A stretch of DNA of 64,000 bases. It comes from Lachnospiraceae bacterium oral taxon 500 (GTDB taxonomy: Bacteria > Bacillota > Clostridia > Lachnospirales > Vallitaleaceae). The position numbers were made by a program, and so were the translations under genes. The notes beneath the pieces were generated by a model. It had not been told where the DNA came from. It ran no database searches and saw nothing but the letters and a program-made list of their open reading frames with translations. Position 1 is the first letter of the stretch. Each line of letters begins with the position of its first letter. The stretch is taken from assembly GCA_002999035.1 (NCBI GenBank), contig CP027241.1, positions 623,001-687,000 of the forward strand. Direction: 5' to 3'. Below, one piece after another: positions 34,257-41,620 of the stretch.

Positions 34257-36020
34257 TTAATAGGCTGGAACACCGTATCCATAGATAAAGCTGCTTCCAA
34301 CGGTATATTGTCTTTGTTTTACCACATCGCCGGAATTTCCTTCTACGGTGTAGACAACTCCGTTTTCGCATTTCTCTACAATACCTACATGGTCGGTTGA
34401 ACCATCGCCTTCCCAATCGAAGAAAATAATATCTCCCGCAGTAGGCTCATAATTTCTGTCCTGCCATTGGTTCCGTTCTTTAAACCAGTTTGCGCCGCTG
34501 ACACATCCTGCAAATTTCGGGATAAATCCACCTTCGATATAGCCGCATTGTTCTGCACACCATGAAACAAAGCAGGCGCACCATTCTTCCCGACTGCTGA
34601 AACCATACCATGACCAGTAGGGCTGTCCGCCCTCATTGCCAAGCTGCGTCAGGGCAACTTCCACGATTACCTGATTACCACCGCCGGTAAATGCCCGTCC
34701 AAATGGATAATAGCGCAGCACATGAGAAACATATTGGGTATCCCCATAGCTGGCCCATCCCAATCGCTCTGCCTGTATGGTAGAAAACTCTACCGCATTG
34801 GCATAAGTGTAGCCGCCGTAATTGGTCTGCGCCCATGAAATATAGCCATTTCCAAAGTTATATCCCTGCAGGGCGAGTTTAATCCGATCCATGTCCACGG
34901 GGTTTTCTACTTCTGCGGCATTCAGACAGGCCGCTAAATTCTGGATACCAACATTGATGGAATATTCCGGGTCTGTAATGCCATTCGGTGTATTTGGGTA
35001 CTGTGTATTATACCCACATTCCGACGCCTGCATGGGGTCGTTTCCCTGTCCCCCAGACTCCTGCATCATGACAGCCTTGATAAGTTCCACATATTCAGGA
35101 ATCCCATGCTGCCTTGCATATTCCTGGATCAGCGGATCGTAGGCTTCTACTTCTGCACTGACAGGGGTATAGGAATTACTTTCACTGCCGCCGCCAAACA
35201 GAGAGATTGCGCACCCAAGCAATACCACGATCAAAATGATCACTATTGCAATCCAGCCGCCTGCAACAATCGCTGCTATCAATGCTTTTGTTCCTGCAAT
35301 GATTGCTTTGACAGCCGCTATGGTAGCTTTCACGGTTGTTTTAGCCGCCGCTGCAGATGCCTTTGCGGAGACTCTTGCCGCCTGCGCTGCTTTCTGTGCA
35401 GTTTTGGCAGAAGCCTTTGCCGCTGCCTGCGCGGTTTTGGTAGCCTGCTGTGTGGTCTTTATGGCCGCTTTAGAAGTCACCTGTGCTGTTTTTACGCTTC
35501 TTTCGGTTATTTTTACAGAGCCTTTTGCCGCTGTCTTAACGGTTTTTCCTGCGCTTCTGGCAGACTGCTTAATTGTTCTTTTGGTATCTGTTGATGTTTT
35601 TATGGTCTGGACAGAAGTATCCGAAACAGGAGAACGGCCTGCAGTTCCACAATGGATCTGCAAGCCGTTCTGTCCAGACACATTCCTTGCTGACCTCTGC
35701 TCAGCAGCTTTGGCAGCCCGCTTCTGCTTAAAATCAGCCATTTTGTCCTTTGCCTTAACGACAGTTTCTTTGGTAGTCTTAACGCCTTTTTGCCCTTGCT
35801 TATTGAACTGGTGGATACCCTCATCTTTTACCCGGTCAGAAGCATGGGCGATTTTATCCGCAGCATATTCCGTAGCAGAGCCTTCATTGGCGTAATATCC
35901 TTCTTCCGCTTTCTCCTTTGTCTTTGCATAGGCAGCTTTCATACGCTCTGAAGCAACGGCGGCTTTATCTATGGTCTTAATCGTGCCTTTGACTGCATCC
36001 CTGGTTTTAATATCTGCCAT
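34257..36020 (-). CDS. CwlT-like bifunctional peptidoglycan hydrolase (lysozyme-like plus CHAP)
   Basis: 587 residues. The N-terminal 245 residues are Lys/Ala/Thr-rich and repetitive (many KTAQ/KAA units, probably helical). One transmembrane helix follows (about 250-275, GGWIAIVIILIVVLLGC). The exported part has a bacteriophage-type lytic transglycosylase domain (ELIKAVMMQESGGQG, catalytic Glu about 322) and a C-terminal CHAP domain (EEWCACFVSWCAEQCG, Cys about 482; STDHVGIVE, His). It is the VirB1-equivalent that opens the wall for conjugation in Tn916-like elements, here without the rest of the apparatus. Confidence 0.87.
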   Translation of the reverse strand: MADIKTRDAVKGTIKTIDKAAVASERMKAAYAKTKEKAEEGYYANEGSATEYAADKIAHASDRVKDEGIHQFNKQGQKGVKTTKETVVKAKDKMADFKQKRAAKAAEQRSARNVSGQNGLQIHCGTAGRSPVSDTSVQTIKTSTDTKRTIKQSARSAGKTVKTAAKGSVKITERSVKTAQVTSKAAIKTTQQATKTAQAAAKASAKTAQKAAQAARVSAKASAAAAKTTVKATIAAVKAIIAGTKALIAAIVAGGWIAIVIILIVVLLGCAISLFGGGSESNSYTPVSAEVEAYDPLIQEYARQHGIPEYVELIKAVMMQESGGQGNDPMQASECGYNTQYPNTPNGITDPEYSINVGIQNLAACLNAAEVENPVDMDRIKLALQGYNFGNGYISWAQTNYGGYTYANAVEFSTIQAERLGWASYGDTQYVSHVLRYYPFGRAFTGGGNQVIVEVALTQLGNEGGQPYWSWYGFSSREEWCACFVSWCAEQCGYIEGGFIPKFAGCVSGANWFKERNQWQDRNYEPTAGDIIFFDWEGDGSTDHVGIVEKCENGVVYTVEGNSGDVVKQRQYTVGSSFIYGYGVPAY

Positions 36021-36053
36021 AGAAGCCCTCCTTTCTTAGAAGCTGTACTTTCC

Positions 36054-36756
36054 TCATGCAGCCTTTTTTGCTACCACAACAAGCCTTCCATTTGTGGCCG
36101 AATACTCACAGGTAGAAAGGGTAATCAGCCTGTCACCATAGTCTGCGGTAACACCCGTATCATACAGGGCAAGCTCTTTACACGTTTCGATATAGGCATC
36201 AAATTCTTCCTCATTCTCCGCATTCACAAAATCATAATAGCGGTAGCCGCTGGAGCTGTAAGCAACCGTCTTAAATACAGCAACGATCTCATACGCTGCC
36301 TGCTCTGTCAGAGTGTCAAACTGAATGGTTTTGTGTTCCTCATAAAAGCTCTTGGATTTATAATCCTCCAAAGCTCCAAACATGCGGTTGCCGCTGATGT
36401 GATGCCCGTAAATGATGAGATTGTCACTGGTAAGCAGATCACAGTTTTCCTGAATATACGGAGTACCTAAATCACTGTACTGCTTCTCAAAGTTGTGTTT
36501 GAGATAATAATTCGGTTCATCCTTTGTCTGCATAACAGGGTAGTTAATGGATGTGCCGGAAATGGAAATCCAGCCCACCATATCTTCATTTTGCAAATAC
36601 AGCTCCTTGTATTTGGACAGGACATCTTGGCCTTCGCTAACGGGAACATCAGCAGGAACCGGTTCCTCATCGGGAGCCTGTGCCACCACTTCTGCAATCT
36701 CGTCAAATACTTCCGTCTGTTCGTCCAGCTGTTCATAGTGATCATAGATGTGGTAA
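36054..36756 (-). pseudogene. srtB: Class B sortase, 5' end replaced by a group II intron
   Basis: The catalytic part is complete: IIYGHHISGNRMFGALED (His), ITLSTCEYSATNGRL (Cys and Arg). The frame stays open upstream of the first possible start (GTG 36689) right up to the intron border at 36756 (YHIYDHYEQLDEQTEVFDE). So the N-terminal signal/anchor segment normally present is missing. A soluble cytoplasmic remnant could be made but should not reach its substrate. Confidence 0.85.
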
Positions 36757-37448
36757 ATCGGGTAGGAGGTAGATAATTATTTTATCTACCGACCTCCCAC
36801 ACCACCGTGCGTACCGTTCGGTACACGGCGGTTCTTTAGTTTTCACATATTTTCATATAGTACTCTGTGAATGTCGGATAGCCGAGTTCACGGAGTTTCC
36901 GTCTGAAAATCTGTGATGGTGTCGCTTCTTTCAGTAATCCTCTGATGATCGGACACTTCTGCATACTCTTTCTGTTCCGCAGATACCATTTGCAGATAGT
37001 CCTCTATATGAAGTTGTCTGTCCTTAACTCCATCATTGGTTACATTCACTTACTAACACCTCCTAAAGTTCAGTCCTTCCCATTCTGTTTGCAACCATAA
37101 TGGTACTATGACTTTTGCTGACTTCTTGCCATTCGTTGTTACTATGGCTTCTTACTCTGTTTCCACCACTGACAAGACCTCCCTCGGTACCACACGTTTC
37201 TTTCTCTCCACCTATCTGCCACATTTACCATAGCTAATTCCGAGTAGTTATTGGACTTCAGTTTGTCATGCAACCTTATCCTTAGCCATAGCCTGATGTG
37301 ATTTCTATTCGTCAGACCGGAGATTTGCCATCCGACTTCCTTCAGACTCCACCTCACGATGGACACCCTTGTCTTCGGCTATATCCTTCCCACTACTAGG
37401 GCGGATTAGGGACTTTCACCTTTTAGAAACGTGCGCCGCAAGGCACAC
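36757..37448 (-). mobile_element. ORF-less group II intron, copy B (692 bp)
   Basis: Base-for-base like copy A (23971-24662) as far as I can compare, with the same internal maturase deletion. Its 5' end abuts the terminator of the intact tRNA-Arg. Its 3' end lands inside the sortase gene, which is not a terminator context and suggests recombination after insertion. Confidence 0.85.
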
Positions 37449-37449
37449 A

Positions 37450-37496
37450 AGAAAACGCCGAAAACCTTGAAAAATCAACGTTTTCGGCGGAGTTTT
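37450..37496 (-). terminator. Terminator of the intact tRNA-Arg (intron target)
   Basis: Stem CGCCGAAAAC / GTTTTCGGCG with a T-rich tail on the minus strand, ending two bases before the group II intron. Confidence 0.8.
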
Positions 37497-37499
37497 TGG

Positions 37500-37573
37500 C
37501 GTCGCTAAGAGGATTTGAACCTCCGACCTACCGCTTAGGAGGCGGTCGCTCTATCCAGCTGAGCTATAGCGAC
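37500..37573 (-). tRNA. tRNA-Arg (anticodon CCT), intact
   Basis: A full cloverleaf. The acceptor strands GTCGCTA and TAGCGAC pair perfectly. The D-arm region is AGCTCAGCTGGATAGAGC, the anticodon arm ACCGCCTCCTAAGCGGT and the T-arm GGAGGTTCAAATCCTC. The loop CTCCTAA gives anticodon CCT (AGG codons). CCA is not encoded. A terminator follows. Confidence 0.93.
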
Positions 37574-37646
37574 ATTTAGAAAATCTATATTTAATTTTAC
37601 TTGTTACCGTTTTCCTTTTCCTCCGGGGTGTATGTTTCAACACTTT

Positions 37647-37686
37647 CTTAGGAGGCGGTCGCTCTATCCAGCTGAGCTACGAGAAC
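37647..37686 (-). pseudogene. 5' half of a split tRNA-Arg(CCT)
   Basis: The minus strand has the acceptor strand GTTCTCG, the same D-arm as the intact tRNA and the anticodon arm up to CTCCTAAG, then stops abruptly. Its acceptor strand pairs with the 3' half at 13514-13554, not with any nearby sequence. Confidence 0.85.
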
Positions 37687-37740
37687 ATTTATGAACGCGA
37701 GGTGACGCGGCGAAACTTCAAACTATTTCGGCTGCTGCGG

Positions 37741-37810
37741 CAAACTTCCTCTATATAAGTCTGACGAGGACATATCCGAACTTGGGATACCGGTATGCCG
37801 CGGCTCACCA
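37741..37810 (-). pseudogene. Decayed fragment of an ApbE gene
   Basis: About 70 bases align with 38197-38270 inside the intact apbE gene. Read in frame, GEPRHTGIPSSDMSSSDLY matches GEPWHIGIQNPDTSSPDSY of the intact protein. No further similarity extends on either side, so it is a relic of a second copy. Confidence 0.6.
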
Positions 37811-37891
37811 GAAAAAGGAACATTCCGCTCTGAAACCGCGCCCTCAAACGTCTATTATCGTAGCATAGGAAAAGACAAAAGTCAATATTTT

Positions 37892-38992
37892 TTATTCCTT
37901 TGGCAAATACTCCGCAAAGCCTGACGAATACATAATTTCGCCATTACTTAACACCCACATCGCCTCTACCCCGGCAAGGCTCTCAATAAAACGGCGGCTT
38001 TCCTCCGGCGGCATGTTAAAAGCGGCGGTGGAGTAAGCGTCCGCCTTGCCGGAATCGGCGCATAAAATTGACACCGACTGAAAATAATCGGCCGGCAGCA
38101 GCGTATCCTCGTCAATAATATGATGATAGCGCTTGCCCTGCACCTCATAAAAACGCTGATAATTACCGCTGGTAACCAGACTTTCGGTTTTCAGCCAAAC
38201 TTCCTCTATATATGAGTCCGGTGAGGAGGTATCCGGGTTTTGGATACCAATATGCCACGGCTCACCATTCGGTTTGGCACCGACCGCCCGGACATTGCCG
38301 CCGACATTTAACAAAAAAGCCGTCATTCCGGCTGCTCTCATCTCCTTCGCCACCCGCTCGACGGCATAGCCCTTGGCCAAAGCGCCGACATCTATGCTCA
38401 TCTCCGGATCGCGCAGAAAAACAGTTCCCGCCTCTTCATCCAAAATCAAATCATCAATATTGGTATGTGCTGCTGCCGCCCGAAGCTTTGCCATATCCGG
38501 GAGCTTTGCCTGCTCCGGGTTTTCCATGCCCGCCTGTCGGAACTCATGCCAAATCCGCAGCACACTGCCAAAAGCAATATTGACCGCGCCGCCGCTCTGC
38601 TCATACATTTCCTTGCCAAACTTCAACAGGTCAAAAATAGCCGGTTCCACCAGCAAAGGCTCTTGACCGGCCGCTTGATTGACTGTCCATAATGTATCAA
38701 TATAGGCGGATTCCTGATAGATATCATAAATTTTGGCGTAATATTCCAATCTGGCTCGAATATAGGCCAAATTTTCCCGGAACTCCTGCTCACTGGCCGC
38801 ATAGCCGCTGATTTGGGTAACGGTATCAAATAAATCAAAAAACTGTTCCTGATATTTTTGGGGTTCTGGTTTTGCCGGCTGTGCGCAAGCCGTCAGCAGC
38901 CACAGCCCGGCCAGCAAAACCAGAGCCGCCCTCCCCGGCCGGAAGCAGCAGCCGGTTTTTTCCCTTATCCTCATCCTAATTTTTCGCTCCAT
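37892..38992 (-). CDS. apbE: ApbE-family FAD:protein FMN transferase lipoprotein
   Basis: 366 residues with a signal peptide ending in the lipobox LLTAC (Cys about 36), so it is anchored outside the membrane. ApbE motifs are visible: GGAVNIAFGSVLRIW, IDVGALAKGYAVERVA, FLLNVGGNVRAVG and HHIIDEDTLLPAD. The family uses FAD to attach FMN to a Thr of respiratory or extracellular electron-transfer proteins. Its start overlaps the end of the ArsC-like gene by 22 bases. No target protein is encoded nearby. Confidence 0.9.
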   Translation of the reverse strand: MERKIRMRIREKTGCCFRPGRAALVLLAGLWLLTACAQPAKPEPQKYQEQFFDLFDTVTQISGYAASEQEFRENLAYIRARLEYYAKIYDIYQESAYIDTLWTVNQAAGQEPLLVEPAIFDLLKFGKEMYEQSGGAVNIAFGSVLRIWHEFRQAGMENPEQAKLPDMAKLRAAAAHTNIDDLILDEEAGTVFLRDPEMSIDVGALAKGYAVERVAKEMRAAGMTAFLLNVGGNVRAVGAKPNGEPWHIGIQNPDTSSPDSYIEEVWLKTESLVTSGNYQRFYEVQGKRYHHIIDEDTLLPADYFQSVSILCADSGKADAYSTAAFNMPPEESRRFIESLAGVEAMWVLSNGEIMYSSGFAEYLPKE

Positions 38993-39321
38993 TCCGTTTC
39001 CTTAAAGCCCACCAAAACCCAATCTCCGCCAATCAGGAGCGGCCGTTTGACCAACATGCCGTCACTGGCCAAAAGCTTTAACTGCTCATCCTCGCTCATT
39101 TGCGGGAGTCTGTCTTTTAAGTTCATTTCCTTATATAAAAGCCCGCTGGTGTTAAAAAAACGTTTCACCGGCAGGCCGCTGACCGCCAGCCAGTCCTTTA
39201 ATTCCTCATAACCGGGATTTTCCGTTTTAATTGCTCTTTCCTGATAACTGATGTTCTTTTCGTCCAGCCACTTCTTAGCCTTTTGGCATGTAGTACACTT
39301 ACTATAACAAATAAACTGCAT
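38971..39321 (-). CDS. ArsC/Spx-family thioredoxin-fold protein
   Basis: 116 residues from the ATG at 39321 (AAAGGA upstream). The N-terminal FICYSKCTTCQKAKKWLDEK has the CTTC pair of the Spx/ArsC-like (YffB) group. GLPVKRFFNTSGLLYKE and LLASDGMLVKRPLLI complete the fold. Sequences of this type are usually annotated as arsenate reductase-like, but redox regulation is equally possible. It is cotranscribed with apbE. Confidence 0.85.
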   Translation of the reverse strand: MQFICYSKCTTCQKAKKWLDEKNISYQERAIKTENPGYEELKDWLAVSGLPVKRFFNTSGLLYKEMNLKDRLPQMSEDEQLKLLASDGMLVKRPLLIGGDWVLVGFKETEWSEKLG

Positions 39322-39348
39322 TTTATTTTCCTTTCTTATTAAATACTC

Positions 39349-39443
39349 AACTTTCCCATAGTCTTTTTTGGCTCTATCCCGCTCAGAGAGTGAGTCCATG
39401 CATCGAGCCTAAAAAGGACCGTTCTGTCGGACATGGGAAAGTT
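39349..39443. repeat. Long intergenic hairpin element
   Basis: The outer arms AACTTTCCCAT (39349-39359) and ATGGGAAAGTT (39433-39443) are perfect. A second pair, CTTTTTTGGCTC and GAGCCTAAAAAG (39363-39374 and 39415-39426), has one mismatch, and a CTCA/TGAG mini-stem lies in the loop. It fills the space between the response-regulator stop and the ArsC-like start. It may be a terminator-like structure or a mobile palindrome. Confidence 0.6.
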
Positions 39444-39446
39444 AAG

Positions 39447-40073
39447 TTAAATATTCGGATTAATCCAGCCGCCGGCAATGGCGTAAGCCACCAGCCCCGC
39501 CCGGCCGCTCTTACCGGTCTTGCGCAGCAGGCTCTCGACATGGCGCTTTACCGTACTTTCGGTCACATACAGACTGTCGGCAATCTCCTTGTTGGAATGG
39601 TCCTGACAAATCAGGCGCAGGACCTCAATTTCCCTTTCCGTCAGCGGCGTTTGCCCCTCTTCAACCGGAATTTGATTGTTTTCCTCAGGAAACACCATCC
39701 GTCCCTCGTAAACAACTTCCTGCAAAATCTGAACAAACCTTTCCTCGGGATAGCTTTTCAGCAAAAAAGCGTCAACCCCGATCTCCCTGGCTCTGGGAAT
39801 ATAGGAAATCTCATCAAAGCCGGTCATCAGCAAAATCTTAATCTGCGGAAACTTTTCTTTAATCCGCTTGGCCATTTCCAGCCCATTGGTTGCTTTTTCC
39901 TTGGTTTGAATATCCAAAAAAATCGCATCCGGCTTTTTCCGTTCGCACCAAAGATCGGCAATCTCCGCCTGAATCAGACTGCCAACAATTTCATACCTAT
40001 CCGCATCACCGAAGCAATTTTCCAAAAAACGCAGCGTTACCGCCTGATCATCGACAAACAATAACTTAATCAC
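39447..40073 (-). CDS. NarL/LuxR-family response regulator
   Basis: 208 residues, starting at GTG 40073 behind AAGGAG. The receiver domain has LLFVDDQAVTLRF and the phospho-acceptor Asp in DAIFLDIQTKEK (about residue 52). The C-terminal HTH is typical LuxR: LTEREIEVLRLICQDHSNKE then STVKRHVESLLRKTGKSGR. It lies 116 bases downstream of the histidine kinase and forms the output of the sensory operon. Confidence 0.92.
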   Translation of the reverse strand: MIKLLFVDDQAVTLRFLENCFGDADRYEIVGSLIQAEIADLWCERKKPDAIFLDIQTKEKATNGLEMAKRIKEKFPQIKILLMTGFDEISYIPRAREIGVDAFLLKSYPEERFVQILQEVVYEGRMVFPEENNQIPVEEGQTPLTEREIEVLRLICQDHSNKEIADSLYVTESTVKRHVESLLRKTGKSGRAGLVAYAIAGGWINPNI

Positions 40074-40189
40074 GAAAGTTCTCCTTCCTGCAGCAGTCTT
40101 TTTGATATCCGATTTCTTCTATCATTTTTTTATTTGGAGTTTGTCTTTTCCCTTAATTTTCTATTTGTTTTTTATTTATAGACTTTGGC

Positions 40190-41620
40190 TTATACTCTTA
40201 TCTCTGCCGCTTCTTCCTCTGCTTGCGCCAATTCTACCGACAATTTAAACCGCGGCTCGGTTTGAATCACTAACTTTCCGGCCGACTCCTCCACCCGCCG
40301 CTGAATAGAACGCAAGCCACCACCCCAGCGGATTTCTCCGGTCGTCGGCCGACCGTCGTTTTCAATGGTCAGCCGTATTTTATCCGTTTGCTCAATTTGG
40401 ATATAAATATTTTCCGCACCGCCGTGACGGACGGCATTGGTCACCGCCTCCCGAATAATCTCCACGACTTTTTGCGCCAGAACCGGATCCTCCGGGAGCT
40501 GACCCTGCGTATGAAAACGAATCCCCAAGGGCAAAAAAGCATTGATAATATCCCGATAGCCCTGAAGCGGTTCTTCTTCCTCCGGAAAGTTTAAATCTGT
40601 TAAAAGATTGTCAATTTGCGCCTGTAAAAGCGTATAATCAACACTTTTCTTATTGCTCAACTCTCTCTGCAAAATGGAAATCCTCTGCCCCAGCACATCA
40701 TGGACATGATTCCACATCCGGCTCAGGGCCTCCTGCTGACGAAGTTCTTCCAAGTTAGCCAGCGCCGCCTGCAATCGGCTTTTTTGCGCTTCCAGCTGTG
40801 CCTGATAAGCCTTTAGCTGCCGGGTGATACTCTCCTGTTCGGTTACATCGGTAGCAATAATCTGATAAGTTTCCTGACCGCGCAGCCAAAAGCTTTTGCG
40901 AACAAACTGCCACACCTCCCGCCGGGGAGTTTCCACTAAATATTGCTCAGCGCCTTCCTCCGCCGAGGGGCGGTACCAATCTTTAGTCAAACCCGGCAGC
41001 CGCTCCCAAAACTTCTCGGCATTGCGTGAGTTTCCGCCGGTCAAATCCCTCATCAGTGCCAGCATTTGCCGGTTGATCAAGCGGATATTGCCGTTTTTTT
41101 CGGCGAACAAAATCCCGCTGTGCTGCGCGTCCAGCGCTTCCTTAACCGAGTATTCGGTAATTTCCGTCTCCTGCCTTTGCCGTTCGGCATAGTAACTGAT
41201 GCCTGCCCGCAGAATCAGAAGTGCCAGCGAAAGCACAAAATAAAAACCATAAAACCTGCCGATTACCCGCTCACTGGCCGGCATATTCAGCAGCACCAAA
41301 CCGATCCCGGCCGGCACCATCAAGCGCCGGGTTTTGACATATACAAAAATCCCCCAAATCGAAATCACAAATGCCAGCAAGGAAAACCAATGTTCATATT
41401 CCCACAAAACCAGCATCGAAGCCGACAGCTCGGCGTTAACATGCCGGAGCAGCACCGACACCGCCGCCAGATAAAGCAAAATCAAAAACTCAAAGCTCTT
41501 ACGCAGCCTTCGGAAAACAATACTGGATGCATAAAACGCCTGCATCAGCACTGCCATCAACGATAAAAACAGAAAAAACAGCAAAATATTCTGGTCAAAA
41601 TACCGGTACAGGCCAATCAT
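40190..41620 (-). CDS. Membrane PAS-histidine kinase (NarL-partner type)
   Basis: 476 residues. The first 210 residues have about six or seven hydrophobic helices. A PAS-like segment (HSGILFAEKNGNIRLINRQM) and a coiled coil follow. The phospho-acceptor region is WNHVHDVLGQRISILQREL, and the ATPase has REAVTNAVRHGG (N box) and GGGLRSIQRRVEE (G box). Its ATG overlaps the stop of the upstream solute-binding/7TM protein by four bases, so the two are made together and may form one receptor complex. Confidence 0.88.
   Translation of the reverse strand: MIGLYRYFDQNILLFFLFLSLMAVLMQAFYASSIVFRRLRKSFEFLILLYLAAVSVLLRHVNAELSASMLVLWEYEHWFSLLAFVISIWGIFVYVKTRRLMVPAGIGLVLLNMPASERVIGRFYGFYFVLSLALLILRAGISYYAERQRQETEITEYSVKEALDAQHSGILFAEKNGNIRLINRQMLALMRDLTGGNSRNAEKFWERLPGLTKDWYRPSAEEGAEQYLVETPRREVWQFVRKSFWLRGQETYQIIATDVTEQESITRQLKAYQAQLEAQKSRLQAALANLEELRQQEALSRMWNHVHDVLGQRISILQRELSNKKSVDYTLLQAQIDNLLTDLNFPEEEEPLQGYRDIINAFLPLGIRFHTQGQLPEDPVLAQKVVEIIREAVTNAVRHGGAENIYIQIEQTDKIRLTIENDGRPTTGEIRWGGGLRSIQRRVEESAGKLVIQTEPRFKLSVELAQAEEEAAEIRV

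Noticed and set aside
35236-35895. 219-codon Ala/Val-rich plus-strand frame
   Set aside because: It is the antisense shadow of the Lys/Ala repeat region of the CwlT-like gene; no ribosome site or family similarity.
13555-37646. A functional conjugative element
   Set aside because: No relaxase, coupling protein, VirB4 or VirB6 gene is visible and the sortase is truncated; integrase and regulators alone do not make it self-transmissible.
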